Source of the DNA: Gigantopelta aegis
Lineage: Eukaryota > Mollusca > Gastropoda > Neomphalida > Peltospiridae
Length of the DNA: 64,000 nucleotides
Direction of reading: 5' to 3'
Assembly: GCF_016097555.1 (NCBI RefSeq)
Contig: NC_054702.1
Span: 71,950,856 to 72,014,855, forward strand
Both the position numbers and the translations under genes were made by a program. Every line of letters starts with the position of its first letter. The first letter of the stretch is position 1. Positions 50,001 through 60,453 of the stretch are shown here, piece after piece. Under the pieces are notes generated by a model. The model saw nothing but the letters and a program-made list of their open reading frames with translations, made no database searches and had not been told where the DNA came from.

Positions 50001-51002
50001 ATTCTTGTTCTACAGTAGGTGTACTAAAGGCTACTCTATGTGCTTGCTGTGAATATTAAAGGTACTTGGTTCTAAAATAAATTGAGGGATATTTCTGTAA
50101 AAATGCTTGCAGTTAACTTGCTTGAAATATTCTATGCCCATCTTAGGGTACATTCACACATCTTTTTGTTTGTGGAAGCTGTACAAAGGTTTTTCGTGTC
50201 TGTACGAATATGTACTATAATGTGGGAGTTGTCTTACAGTTGGAACTATATATCTTGGTCAAAATCCATTCTCTATATTCAAAGCCTCTGAAAGAGTCAT
50301 GGCTGCATACATACACTCATGACTATAGATCATAACTTCTTGTGGAATTGGTCTTGTGTAGAGATACAGTATTGCATAAGCTACAGGCAGATTCATAATC
50401 ATGTTTGTTGCAGATTCTATTACACACTTAAATTTTTGAATTACTGGATATTGTCCATTTTTGTGGGGAAAAAACAACTTTTGTTTGAGCGTAAAGTACC
50501 TTTGAAGTATAGTCTATGTGAGAGTAGTGGAGTTCTTGTTATAATTCCTTTCTCTTTTTCCCATTTATGGTCCAGTCAAGCCAGGTGTCCATTTATATTA
50601 AGTTTAAATACATCCATTTATATAAACAAGGGGCCTTTTTCTAGTGTTCTTTAGGTGATGGTTCTAAAAGTTTAACTTATAAATTAAAGCATTTAAAAGA
50701 AAATGTTTTTATATTAGATTTGAAAAGAACTGTTATTTACTTTTTTGTTGGGTTTTTTTTTTAGAAAAAGTTAAAAGTTTGTTTTATTGTTTACGGTTAG
50801 AATTTGGTATCCTGAATTGTGAAATGTCAATAGTGTAGATTTAATACAGCCTCTCCTTAGAAAACTGATGGTCTCCAAAATACTGATCTTGTTTATTTCC
50901 GTAGTTGTTGGTTTTTTGTATATTTTTAAACTTATATTTATTTTGTGTTTGCTTTCAGGTCTATGTCCTTCATCGGTGTTGATGGTAACAAAGTTAAAAT
51001 AA
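35021..51002 (+). CDS. UBXN1: UBXN1 (SAKS1) homologue, p97/VCP cofactor
   Basis: Eleven exons: 35021-35073, 40571-40624, 42231-42310, 42874-42994, 44661-44792, 45253-45372, 46163-46234, 46679-46730, 47168-47293, 48026-48206 and 50959-51002. All junctions are GT-AG and in frame, giving 344 residues (human about 300). UBA domain, residues 1-40: LQTLVAMGFPENRAQKAL, GVQLAMDWMFAHEDDPD. A C2H2 finger spans exons 4-5 (C101, C104, H117, H123; SLKCDECGKLLKTEEEVQLH). A long charged coiled coil covers about 140-225. UBX domain, about 262-344, has YDQCKLQIRLTNGQAL, LAAVRLYVEMNR, the p97-contact motif SFPRKVF at 312-318 and the end LGLCPSSVLMVTKLK. In mammals UBXN1 links ubiquitin to the p97 ATPase. The finger is not in human UBXN1 as I recall it. 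The start sits in good context (AAAATGT). Confidence 0.93.
35432..36076. mobile_element. MULE-like element D, 645 bp, long inverted repeats, 9-bp target duplication
   Basis: Arms of about 85 bp are nearly identical when one is inverted: GGCGATCTTGCC, GTGATCTCGCCACGGGCGAG, AAATTCCATATACTGCTGGG, AAATCGCCGTACT. Flanks are the 9-bp direct repeat ATGACACAG (35423-35431 and 36077-36085). The interior holds two direct copies of a block beginning GTTGGGCG and including TTGAGAACAT and GTTACAAATTAATAAAAT. It inserts into intron 1 of UBXN1. No coding content. Confidence 0.8.
36135..36670. mobile_element. MULE-like element B, 536 bp, termini of repeated AAAACGGCC motifs, 9-bp target duplication
   Basis: The left end is GGATCGTAGTCATAACGGCC, then four more (A/G)ACGGCC motifs to 36240. 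The right end has four GGCCGTT motifs from about 36592, ending GGCCGTTTTGACTGCATAC. Flanks are the 9-bp direct repeat CGCTGAGAG (36126-36134 and 36671-36679). A poly-C run of about 24 lies at 36354-36377. No coding content. Confidence 0.8.
36798..37187. mobile_element. MULE-like element C, 390 bp, termini of repeated AGACAACTCGGCCC motifs
   Basis: The left end starts ATGCCAGACAACTCGGCCC and carries five copies of AGACAACTCGGCCC with variants. The right end carries three inverted copies, ending CCGAGTTGTCTGGTCCCC. The direct repeat ACATGTTATGA (11 bp) flanks it at 36787-36797 and 37188-37198. No coding content. Confidence 0.78.
37220..39215. other. UBXN1 intron 1, mostly unrecognised
   Basis: AT-rich intron. 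Holds a short (ATT)n at 37227-37241 and a poly-C run near 38797-38813. No gene seen. Confidence 0.4.
39219..39292 (+). pseudogene. tRNA-like remnant (tRNA-derived SINE head)
   Basis: TCTCTACGGTGTAATGGTTA resembles box A, and GGATTTGAATCCC resembles box B at the normal spacing. The acceptor stem does not pair. It is unlikely to be a working tRNA gene. Confidence 0.35.
39367..39756 (+). mobile_element. SINE family B, full length, with 13-bp target duplication
   Basis: Head CCGGCCTCGGTGGCGTCGTG and GGTTCGGATCCC, body, core and family B tail. The direct repeat CTTGTTTTTCAGA lies at 39354-39366 and 39757-39769. It is the best-preserved B copy in the window, in UBXN1 intron 1. Confidence 0.92.
40228..40436 (+). 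mobile_element. SINE family A, head-truncated
   Basis: Starts within GAGCCCATTGGGTTATTTCT, continues through the core to GTTTTAAACAAAACAAACTA. It lies in UBXN1 intron 1, about 130 bp before exon 2. Confidence 0.8.
40861..41991. mobile_element. Solo LTR of an LTR retrotransposon (Gypsy-like by its ends), 1131 bp
   Basis: Begins TGTCACGGGGATCC and ends CATGTTCCGTCACA, the TG...CA form with short inverted ends expected of an LTR. The 5-bp direct repeat AATGT flanks it exactly (40856-40860 and 41992-41996), so it looks whole as a solo LTR left by recombination. No internal coding part is present. It lies in UBXN1 intron 2. Age cannot be judged from one LTR; the exact target duplication suggests it is not very old. 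Confidence 0.75.
42135..42195 (-). mobile_element. SINE family A, tail fragment
   Basis: AATGTTTAATGACACC then ATCGGCTATTGGGTGTCAA. Very short remnant just before UBXN1 exon 3. Confidence 0.5.
43000..44650. other. UBXN1 intron 4, nothing recognised
   Basis: AT-rich intron with an A-run at about 43614 and a G-run near 43724; no repeat family identified. Confidence 0.4.
45664..45985 (+). mobile_element. SINE family A with variant (A2) head
   Basis: The head (GTAATCAGTAGAGTGCTC, GATCGAACTACC) differs from the usual A head but matches the inverted head at about 58990-59030. Core and tail (GTTATTGAACAAAATAAACT) are family A. Confidence 0.75.
46289..46450 (+). mobile_element. SINE family A fragment
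   Basis: GGGGCATATAGATCCCTT, GCAGGTTTCCTCTCTTAGAC and the tail GTGTCGTTAAACAAAACAAA. In UBXN1 intron 7. Confidence 0.75.
47305..47605 (+). mobile_element. SINE family A carrying a family B tail inside it
   Basis: A body from ACTCGACTGGTATGTCAAAG to CATCCAATAGCCGATAG; then a B tail (CGCCATATAGCCATAAATAA to AAACATTTCTTTC); then the A tail repeats from CCAATAGCCAATAATAAAT to the end. It begins only 12 bp after UBXN1 exon 9. Confidence 0.75.
48970..49390 (+). mobile_element. SINE A copy with inserted non-SINE segment and B fragment
   Basis: From GGTCAAGTCTAGGATCGATC through the core to about 49090. The match resumes near 49195 (CGATTCCTCTCTAAGATTAT) after an insertion. A minus-strand family B tail fragment lies at about 49251-49325. 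It ends TGATGTCGTTAAACAACCC with a C-run. Confidence 0.6.
49391..50950. other. UBXN1 intron 10, largely unrecognised
   Basis: AT-rich, apart from a locally CpG-richer patch at about 49690-49800 described under findings. Confidence 0.4.
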
Positions 51003-53521
51003 CAGATTATGATTTCTATTTTACAAATATTAATGTTGTAAAATTGCTTGAAACTAAATTACATTATGTCCATGTAACTTTTAGCTCTCCTGTTCAAAAC
51101 CACCGAAAATGTTATACCTCTATCCTTGTTTAGTGGTTGTGGCCATTCGCTTTTAAATAGCCATTTACAATTGTTATTTTAATTTTAATTTTAAAAAATG
51201 AGGTTTTCTTTGTATCAAAGGTACAGCCGAGAAGTCATAGGTTAAATAACCAGCAAACTCTGAGTAACTAAATAATTTCTCAAAGTATGATTCACTTAAA
51301 GTTACTAAGTAATGTTTGATTAAAAAATAATAAAAGGAGAATGTACATGTGTTTCCAATTGAGCATTAATTAAAAATATATTTATTACCCCATTGGGCAC
51401 TCAAACCGATTTGGTGCGTACAAACCAATGACTTTGTGGGTATTAAATATGATGTCATCGTGATTTAGCAGGCAGATAAATGATGTCATAAACTTTAAAG
51501 AGCATGCATTTACGCCTCTCCATTTTTAGTGATAAATTTGTTATAAAATTTTATTTTAATTAAATTAATTAGATTTTTTTTTTAATTATTTGTGAACGTG
51601 AATAAAATAGTTATAGCAGCACCCAGAACAGTATGTAACGTGGTTTACATTGTTTCTATATACATTATACATGTATGAATATAAAAAATAAAAGGTAAAA
51701 TATAGCTGATCTAAAGCTCATGAAAATTATTTCAGAGGACGTAAATTTGATAACTGGTAACTTGTTGATTATCCTCTATTTATCATATGCTATGATGGCA
51801 TATTCATAAAAATCAGTTTACACCCCTTCCAATAGTATGTACATACCTTTTAGTGCGATATTACACTGTATGTAGAAAGAATCCAGCAAGTGACTTAAGA
51901 CTTTTTATTTTTTTTATTTTGGTAGTCCAAACAGATTTCTTACATTTGTACATACAAATTTATTAATGTTCGAATAACAAATGTTTATCAATAAACTTGT
52001 TTTCATACAATATGTTGCTTTGTTTTTTGTTGTATTGCCAGAGGTGGATATAGGGGGTGGGGGCAAGGGCCTGCCCCCAAATTGTTTTTCAATAGTTATA
52101 ATTTTATTATATATTAATTTTCTTTCTTTTTTATGATACCCCCCCCCCCCCCAAGTTCCCTTGGCATTCCACCTCATGCCACTGGGGCCCCCTAAATGGA
52201 TTTTCTGGATCCGCCACTGATTGCATTTTATTTCAGTATTGACATATTAAACATGTATTGGGTATTAAAAGGCAAACATATCAGAACTTTTAACTATAAC
52301 AATGTGCAACTTGTGTAAGTTGATATGAGCATTTAAAAGAATAGCAAAGGCAGAAAAAATTATGTTTTCATGTAATAAAATGTGTATTACATGTGGATAT
52401 ACAAATAGATTATTGAGTGGTATAGCATTAAACAGCTTAGCTTGTAATAAACTTTAAATAAAAAATAACAGCCAGCATTTTGGTTAATAAAATTTTATTG
52501 GATTTATTAGTATATTACCATGCATGAACAAATAATTCTCATTCATTTATAATACAGAAAAATGTAAATGGCAGTTTCATATTAAAATACATAAAATGAA
52601 TAAAATATAATCTTACACATTTTGAGTATATTCAGCAGTTTCCCAAGACTAACAAACATGTAGAAAATAAATACATACCGGTATATATGAATAAAAAAAG
52701 AAACTACTAGGACAATAAAAATTGATAGGGAGCAAGAGGCAATTGCTACTCTAATATATACAATATGCTTTCTGATAATCAATTTTATAAGCAGATTTTG
52801 TTTTCTATCTTAAAGCAATGAACGTGTGGTGTACTTCTGACGCAAGTGTTACGAGTGCTTTGTAATACCGGGCCCTGATTATTAAGAAATTGGTGTCGGC
52901 TATTAGTATGACCAATATTAAATTAAGATACTAGTATCATGAAAATGGAAAACAGTTAAAATGATCAAGTTTAAATGTACACAAAATTATAGTAAAGTTA
53001 TTATCAGTACGTAAGTGGTCTAGAAGTTTGAGCTGTGTGTCAATTTTTAGAATTTGCTTCCAGATTAAAATGTCAAGAGGCAGAGATTGCTTCCAAAACA
53101 TGAATTTCAAGCCTACTACTATTTCATCTCGCTCTTTAAGGAGTAAATTTCAAGTAATTTAACCCTTTATAACTAGGATCTATTTTCACAATCATACTGG
53201 TTTATATAGCAAAAGTATAGTTGTGATTCGATATTGAAGATGCCAGAAACAGGGAAGGGTATTAATTCACCTTCAGTTTGAAGGGTCAAGACAATCTTCA
53301 GTTTAAGGCAGTACCTCTGCTCCACTCCACCCCCTGGTTTCAATATACATCTCTCTCTCTTTCATTACTTTTATAACTTTAATTCATCATTTGCCAACAA
53401 TTAACACTTGCAAGCAGTATCATCAAACTACGTTGTATATTATAACCCTTTCTATCCCAGATCCATTTACACAATATACTTGTTTGCAAAGTACTTGTGC
53501 ATTTCTTTTTCTCTTTCTAAA
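51003..53521. other. 3' flanks of UBXN1 and the DHHC gene
   Basis: Two convergent genes end here. AATAAA at 51601-51606 could serve UBXN1. The minus-strand side should hold the DHHC 3' UTR. One MITE is listed separately; no other gene seen. Confidence 0.45.
52039..52219. mobile_element. MITE-like element with CAGAGGTGGAT / ATCCGCCACTG ends
   Basis: Same family as 13277-13449. The 5-bp direct repeat ATTGC flanks it at 52034-52038 and 52220-52224. The interior contains G- and C-runs around an AT-rich core. Confidence 0.75.
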
Positions 53522-54523
53522 TTAATATCCTTTGTTATTTTTGATGATATGCCATCTTAGTCCATCGTGTGGCAACTGTACTGGCACTGGTGAAAGCAGT
53601 AATAACCAACTGTACTTCAAGGGACCAAAAACGGATCGCACATTTTCCAATGTAGATGACTGGTATGCCGATATCCGTTTCCAAGCTTCATATGATGTCT
53701 GACCATTAATGATGATAACTGTCTGCCAACACAGAAAGAATACCCCTGCTCCCAAACAGAAGGCACATAGATATGCATGAGCCAAAATGATGAAAAGTCC
53801 TATCGACATGGCACCTGTGAATAGTCGCCACAGTGCTACAAAAATGACGTAATCTAGCGCATTGCTAGAAAAGATTGGCATTGCGTCATTGAGGTAAGTC
53901 AATTGAAGAAATAAAGCGAAGAGGTTTCCCCATATGAGGTACACACAAAAAACAACGAACGTTCGTTGGTTGTGCAGTCCAACGCAGGATCCCGTGAAAA
54001 AGCAATGGTGATCCCTCTTTAGAATGCACTTCCCACATAAAACACAGTGGTGAGATCTCGGGGGCGCATCCATCTGACATATGGGGCAGGTTTTCCATCC
54101 TGGGGGCGTGTCTATCGAATTTGGGAAGTGGGTATCCTTGGACGTTTTTCTAACATGGTTTTTGACGTCGTTGTAAGTGAAGTACCAGTTTCCGACCATC
54201 TCGAACAGTGTGAAGAAGACCAGTAGTTCACAGATCCGCCGGCTTGTGTCGTCGTCCTTGTACAGGGTGGGGATAAGAATCGATAGGGACTCGATGAGCA
54301 GCGATATGGTCATGAAGCCGAAGAAACACATCCCAACTTGACTCGCAATCGATGGCTTCACGGTGAAATCGCGTTTTTGATAATGATCGGCCAGTTTTTC
54401 CTTCAGTGTTGCAGTTTTTCTTCTCTCCATTTCGAATGGCGTGGTGTATAACTTCTTCGTATCCACTGTAAGACAGTACGTAGTACAACTCTCGAATGAC
54501 AGTGGTAAATCGAGTCGCAACAT
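53522..54523 (-). CDS. DHHC-type protein S-palmitoyltransferase (ZDHHC22/24-like)
   Basis: A single open exon of 333 codons. The cysteine-rich catalytic domain is intact: CPICQMDAPPRSHHC, VLCGKCILKRDHHC (DHHC at residues 171-174), FFTGSCVGLHNQRTF. Four hydrophobic segments lie at about 60-87, 97-115, 184-210 and 224-272, giving the usual four-pass layout with the DHHC loop in the cytosol. TSYE at 276-279 stands where the family's TTxE motif is expected. Such enzymes transfer palmitate from CoA to protein cysteines, generally at Golgi, ER or plasma membrane. The start is uncertain: the first ATG gives 333 residues. The second (MERRKTATL, at 54430) has better context and gives 302. A splice-acceptor-like CTTACAG upstream of it hints at a 5' intron. 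Substrate unknown. Confidence 0.9.
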   Translation of the reverse strand: MLRLDLPLSFESCTTYCLTVDTKKLYTTPFEMERRKTATLKEKLADHYQKRDFTVKPSIASQVGMCFFGFMTISLLIESLSILIPTLYKDDDTSRRICELLVFFTLFEMVGNWYFTYNDVKNHVRKTSKDTHFPNSIDTPPGWKTCPICQMDAPPRSHHCVLCGKCILKRDHHCFFTGSCVGLHNQRTFVVFCVYLIWGNLFALFLQLTYLNDAMPIFSSNALDYVIFVALWRLFTGAMSIGLFIILAHAYLCAFCLGAGVFFLCWQTVIIINGQTSYEAWKRISAYQSSTLENVRSVFGPLKYSWLLLLSPVPVQLPHDGLRWHIIKNNKGY

Positions 54524-55017
54524 GTGAAAGGAAATCCCTTACCTGGTCGTCAAGGAGATGTAAACATTTGTGGCGGGAGAAGTTATTGTAGAGTTCCCTT
54601 GTGTTATTGATTAAATCGTGTATGTAATATAACGATGTGACATATATACTGTAGTACACGGAGGGGCATATGACAATAGTAACGGCATTACAAGATCAAG
54701 AAAGATAATACTGACATTATTTTTTTTAAATATTTCGACACTAACTGGTCTTTACCAAAGATACATGTAACCGTTCAAAACTGATATTTGCGACGACACA
54801 TTATTTTCACGCTTCGCCAATTTCGAACTTTCAATAGGTGTTGATCAGTAACCAGTTACAACTCGACCGAATGTGAACGGAACTACATATTATGTTAGCA
54901 GGCTGCATGATCCCAGTCATACATAATACCAATAAAAATGGCCTTATGGAATCTTTCAGTGGCAGCACATTGCAATTGTATACTATTTAATAACTTGTAG
55001 TAGTTTCTCCGACAAAA
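54524..55017. other. 5' flank of the DHHC gene
   Basis: Presumed promoter side of the minus-strand DHHC gene. No core element could be assigned. Confidence 0.35.
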
Positions 55018-55400
55018 AGTAAAGAAAAAATCGTTTTATTTAACGGCACATTAATTTATTAATCATCAGCTATTGGATGTCAAACATTTAGTAATTTTGA
55101 CATACAGTGTAAGAGAGGAAACCCGCTACATGTTTTCCATTAGTAGTAGGGGATCTTCTATACATGTACAATCTCGTAGACAGGATAGGGTATAATATCC
55201 GCCCGGTCCCCTCCATTATTATTTTTAGTTAGGGTTGAGGGTTAGGGTTGGGGTTATGGCTGGGGTTAGGGCTAGGGTTGGAGTTAAGTTAGGGTATGGG
55301 GAAGGGGGAACCGGGCGGATATTTTCCCCCACCCTTGGAGATCGATCCTAGACCGACCACGCATCAGGCGAGCACTTTCCCACTCTGGGCTACGTCCCGC
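55018..55400 (-). mobile_element. SINE family A split by a foldback element
   Basis: Left part: AAATCGTTTTATTTAACGG to CGTAGACAGGAT. Right part: GGAGATCGATCCTAGACCGA to GGGCTACGTCCCGCCCC. About 70 bp of SINE that should lie between them is replaced by the element at 55187-55336. Confidence 0.8.
55187..55336. mobile_element. Foldback element with TTAGGG-like interior
   Basis: Inverted arms AATATCCGCCCGGTCCCC and GGGGAACCGGGCGGATATT, with an outer AGGGT/ACCCT pair. The roughly 75-bp interior is a degenerate run of TTAGGG-like units (GTTAGGG, GGGTTAGGGTTGGGGTTA and similar). Confidence 0.7.
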
Positions 55401-55533
55401 CCCCCAAAAAAGAAGAATTAAAAACAACGAAATGAGACATTATAATGGACCTTTACATACAAATAAATTTGGTTACAATACTGTTGAAAAGCTTATTTTT
55501 CTTAGTCAATCATCTTTCTTTTCTAATTCACCT

Positions 55534-56394
55534 TGTCCACCTAACCCGAGTACTATATACTCTTTGACAGTAAGAGAACTAAATGTCCGCCTTACTCTCT
55601 TACCGTCGGAGTACTCGGGCTACTCGTCCACCTAACCCGAGTACTATATACTCTGACAGGAGTAATGTCGGGCTACTCGTCCACCTAACCCGAGTACCCG
55701 ATATACTCTGACAGTAAGAGAACTAAATGTCCGCCTAGCTCTCTTACCGTCGGAGTACTCGGGCTACTCGTCCGCCTAACCCGAGTACTATATACTCCGA
55801 CAGTAAGAGAACTAAATGTCCGCCTAGCTCTCTTACCGTCGGAGTACTCGGGCTACTCGTCCACCTAACCCGAGTACTATATACTCCGACAGTAAGAGAA
55901 CTAAATGTCCGCCTAGCTCTCTTACCGTCGGAGTACTCTGGCTACTCGTCCACCTAACCCGAGTACTATATACTCCGACAGTAAGAGAACTAAATGTCCG
56001 CCTAGCTCTCTTACCGTCGGAGTACTCTGGCTACTCGTCCACCTAACCCGAGTACTATATACTCCGACAGTAAGAGAACTAAATGTCCGCCTAGCTCTCT
56101 TACCGTCGGAGTACTCTGGCTACTCGTCCACCTAACCCGAGTACTATATACTCCGACAGTAAGAGAACTAAATGTCCGCCTAGCTCTCTTACCGTCGGAG
56201 TACTCTGGCTACTCGTCCACCTAACCCGAGTACTATATACTCCGACAGTAAGAGAACTAAATGTCCGCCTAGCTCTCTTACCGTCGGAGTACTCTGGCTA
56301 CTCGTCCACCTAACCCGAGTACTATATACTCCGACAGTAAGAGAACTAAATGTCCGCCTAGCTCTCTTACCGTCGGAGTACTCGGGCTACTCAT
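55534..56394. repeat. 89-bp satellite with internal dyad symmetry
   Basis: Ten tandem units (one cut to about 53 bp) starting near 55537, 55628, 55681, 55771, 55861, 55950, 56039, 56128, 56217 and 56306. Each holds inverted arms: ACTCCGACAGTAAGAG pairs with CTCTTACCGTCGGAGT, CCCGAGTAC pairs with GTACTCGGG, and GAGTACTATATACTC is nearly self-complementary. Later units share a CTCTGG variant. No coding content. Confidence 0.95.
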
Positions 56395-56404
56395 CCGCCA
56401 TACC

Positions 56405-56650
56405 GGTGAACGAAACAGGAATGTTTTCTTTAAGGACACCACAATACATTTTAAACAACAGCCATGTGGAGAAAGTGGGGAACTCTCTACCGCTATATAT
56501 GCTACTTTGCCAATAAAGCAGCAATGGATAATTTATATGAACGTTTCTCTTGAACAGATGGGGTAAGACCCAAGAGTCCACTAAGAGCTGTTGAACCAGC
56601 AACTCATCATACCTCACATTAGCACTCTTCCAGTGAGCCATATCTTGCCC
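56405..56650 (-). mobile_element. Old SINE with tRNA-like head
   Basis: The left side, AGGAATGTTTTCTTTAAGGA, resembles the A/B tail. On the minus strand the right side gives box A-like TGGCTCACTGGAAGAGTGC and box B-like GGTTCAACAGC. Strongly diverged. Confidence 0.45.
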
Positions 56651-57637
56651 TTAGCGAAAGAATGAATGAAATAAAAAGTATTGTAACCACCATGGACTGT
56701 AGGTTCACTGGAAATAATATGATGCTGAGACTGAGATATATATTGGACCCGGGTACTTGAGGAATGGGGTCGAGATACCATGTCAGTTTCTTTATCAGGG
56801 GTGGGTGTGTGTGCCTGTCTCAACAAATATTACAGAAGCTCGGCTATCTGATGAACATTAGCAGAGATAAAAACAGAAAACTTGAATGTGGATTTATATA
56901 ATTTTATTATGTAGATGAAAATGAAAATGTGTGTAACAGTCTTTTACAGTAGGAAATCTGTACATATTTCAACTATGTTGTAACAAAATGTAAATGGTAT
57001 ACACCCACTTGAAATCAAAATGGTCATCTTATCATGACATGTCTGTACATATGTACAAGAATGTAGAGACATTCTAATGATAATAAATAAAATGTTGGTA
57101 GTCTCTGAGGAGTGATACAAATAATCACTTTTCATTTCAACACAATTTTAACAATTGTCTGGTTAGGGGGAAATATATGATTTTGTAGCGTTGTCATATG
57201 ATAAACAAATACATCACTGTTAAGTGAAAACCATATTCTGAACATGGAGATTATAGCTGTATGTTACAAAATGCAAAAACATGGTCTATTCTAAGCATAC
57301 AATTATTTCAAAAGTGTCATCCATTTTTACATACTGGTAGCATATAACAAATTATTTTTTGTTGTTGTGTCTTTGCTTAAAACATATCACATGCAGGCAT
57401 GCCCATATAATATAATGTACATACATAGACTAAAAAATGTCATTCATAATTACTTAATTTCAGCTGGAGAGTAATTGCTGTTTAATTACCTGCACCACTA
57501 TTTGAAAATCTTACATAAAAACAAAAAAATAAAACAAGTTATAAACATTATAGTTTTATTCCAATGACAGATTAGTCATTTTCAAAATCAACACCTTGGT
57601 AAAAAATAAATAAAATACAGGTAAAGAAATGTCTATT

Positions 57638-57909
57638 AAGCCTAGATCACATTAGATTTTAGATCACATAGTGTGAATGGTTTGCTGTTCACGATGAAAC
57701 CGCCAACTTGAGTCGTGTTGTGTCGTGAACAACCACCTATTCACACATTGCGATGGCTGTCGTTTGCAATCGAACATGTTCAGTTGTGTCAAATGCCATC
57801 AGGCCGATTAAAAATCAGTCACAGACATCTGGTTTTTTACTATACACTACACAACACAATTCAATTCGACAGGTAAGTTCTGTTGCGTCATATAATGTGA
57901 TCTAGGCTT
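57638..57909. mobile_element. MITE, 272 bp, perfect 17-bp inverted ends
   Basis: AAGCCTAGATCACATTA on the left and TAATGTGATCTAGGCTT on the right. Non-coding interior with smaller palindromes such as CACGATGA and TCGTG. No clear target duplication. Confidence 0.75.
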
Positions 57910-58607
57910 TATATGCCTTATCAGGCATATAATTCAATAGTGCAGTTGTTGCATAATTACAATCATATGAAAATTATAACAAAATGTATAACTATCTACA
58001 TGTATTTTGATCCCAAGAACATTCACCAATATTTAACAATTTCCAGAAAGAAATGAGAAATTCCTCTCCAGATTTTAACAAATGTCAATTCAAAACATTT
58101 CAAAATGCAGGTCATTCCCGTATCTATATTTTTTTTCTGATTCTAGCATAGCACCACCAACTAAACGATGATCACAGATAATAAACAATATATCAAGCAT
58201 ATAAAAATAAAAATATTATTTAAGGACTGTAAAAGTGTAAGAGAAACATTCCAACCAGTCATAATGCAGCTGTTATTTAAACTTTCATGAATAAATTATG
58301 TTTAACACTCCAACTGACTTCTATTAAAAAAAAAAAAGAGTATGACTGAATACCAAACTACAAAAGAAATGCAAGTCTTTTATTTTATTATTATTTATTT
58401 TCCTTATAAAATTAATTCCAAAAATAAACTTAAAATCTGAAAGGGTTACAACCCACTGATAATTTTAATGGATAAAAAATAACATGATTCATTCAAATTG
58501 AATAATTTTAAATAAATTAAACAAAACTAAATTACTACTTACATTTCTTTTGTTGTTCAGTATATAAACTCAGCTAAAAATTAACGTTCTCTTAGACATG
58601 TGGAAAT

Positions 58608-58706
58608 CATGGGCCAAATTTATGAAGCCTATTTTTCTTAAGCATTGTAAATGTATTAGTTAGACATGTGTAAGACAAAAATGGGTTTCCTAAATTCGGC
58701 CCCATG
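58608..58706. mobile_element. Foldback MITE, 99 bp
   Basis: Left arm CATGGGCCAAATTTATGAAG then CCTATTTTTCTTA. Right arm holds the inverted match GACAAAAATGGGTTTCC then TAAATTCGGCCCCATG. Confidence 0.65.
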
Positions 58707-58714
58707 TTTTTAAG

Positions 58715-59032
58715 GTTAAAGTTTATTTTGTTTAACGACACCACTAGAGCACATTGATTTATTAACCATCGGCTATTGGATGTCGAACATTTTGTAATTT
58801 TTGACTCAGTCTTAGAGGAAACCCGCTACATTTTTCGATTAACAGCAAGGGATCTTTTATATGCACATTCCCACAGACAGGTCAGTACATACCACAGCCT
58901 TTGATATACCAGTCATGGGGCACTGGAAGAGGCAGAAAAAAAAGCCGTTAGAGAATGGGTCCACCAAGGTAGTTCGATCCTTTGACTAGAGCACCCCAGC
59001 CGAGCATTCTACCAACCAAGCTAGATTCCGTC
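58715..59032 (-). mobile_element. SINE family A, full length, with variant (A2) head
   Basis: Tail AAAGTTTATTTTGTTTAACG, core, ATACCAGTCATGGGGCACTG, then the complement of the A2 head (GGTAGTTCGATCC, ATTCTACCAACCAAGCTAGA). Confidence 0.85.
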
Positions 59033-60453
59033 CTTTTCATATTTTTATTACTGAAGGATAATGGACAATGCAAAAGAATAAAATTTGTGTTTATAAAGAC
59101 AAATAATAATAATAATAAAAAATTAAAGGGACTATCCATAGTATGTTTTTGATTGATCTTTTTTACCAAATTACATATTAAACACATTTTCGTCTTTAGA
59201 ATATTATATTAGTGTCTTGTATCTCCTATGTGTTTCTGGTCATCCTTTTTGTATTAGCTAAAATTTCATTTTACTAATATACATTTCTGTATACTTAAAG
59301 CTCTAAGACAACAAGAAGCATATTGTATTATACTGTCACTGACATTCTAAAGAAAATTTATTTATATATTTAATATGTAAGTATAGTTGTTAACAAGGCT
59401 CTGTTCACCAGGAAAGTATTACAGTAGCAACAAACTCAGTCTAGTCTTTTTAAAACCAATTTTATCAACCGGCAAATAAGAAAATGCAAACAGTATTTGG
59501 ATTAATTAAGCACTGAATGTTCTCATAAAATCATAGCAGGTATGTCTGGTTTCATTTAAGTAAGTTTTAGTTCAAGCTGCACAAGTGCTAAGTCTTATAT
59601 GAAGTGATTAAATCCTACAGACTATTGGTAAATACACCGAAAACAGTAAAAAAAAATTTAAAACATTAACTGTATGATCGCATATTATTTCTTATACAGG
59701 CATATCTTTAAATCAACACATCTTAATACACATCATCATAATTAATTTTTTTGTTTACATTTCATTTCATATAGTAAGATAAACTTTGCTCTTCACATAA
59801 AGTAAAAATAAAAAAATGGACACCAAAATTAATATTTGTATCTTGTATACATATATCAACAATCAAACCTTTGGAAATTCTTTAAAAACTTGTAAAAACT
59901 TTTGAAAACTATGTCTGGTCAAGAATAAAAAAATTCTGTATAACAGAAACACTTTGTATATACCAACCAGTCATAATACCCTTATCATAAAACACTGATA
60001 AACACATTTCTGTGTTAATTTAGCCACATATGAATTTATCCAGGCAATCTGTTGGTCCGAAGATAGGCCCCTTCCCAAAAGAAAGTGGCACTGAAAATTC
60101 CCAATTTCTATGCTAAAAATGCCCAAAATATATATTTAATATATATCTTGTAATAAATTAATAGTAGTGTACTGCATCATTCAGTGGCCTGAACAAATAC
60201 CACAAGTATGCTTTACTCACGCCAATTTTCCCAATTCTATCAGACAGTGGACCGTGGCAAAAAAATCCTAGATAAATCCCTGGTCTATGCATGCACTGTT
60301 ATTTTAAAATAAGTTTAAGGACTGCCAGCAATTCTTATTGGAAAATTCCATTTAAATACAGTTCCAATATCTCTTAAAATAAAATCTAAAAAGGAAAGGA
60401 AGAAGAAAGAAGAAGGATGAAAAAATAAGGCCTTGAGACACATGAACAACTGG

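Noticed and set aside
54228-54659. 143-codon minus-strand frame overlapping the DHHC gene
   Set aside because: Alternative frame of the DHHC coding exon with no domain.
55230-55310. True interstitial telomere
   Set aside because: TTAGGG units are short, degenerate and enclosed by inverted arms of a foldback element within a SINE.
55534-56394. CRISPR-like array
   Set aside because: Units are contiguous and nearly identical with no unique spacers, in an intron-bearing animal sequence.
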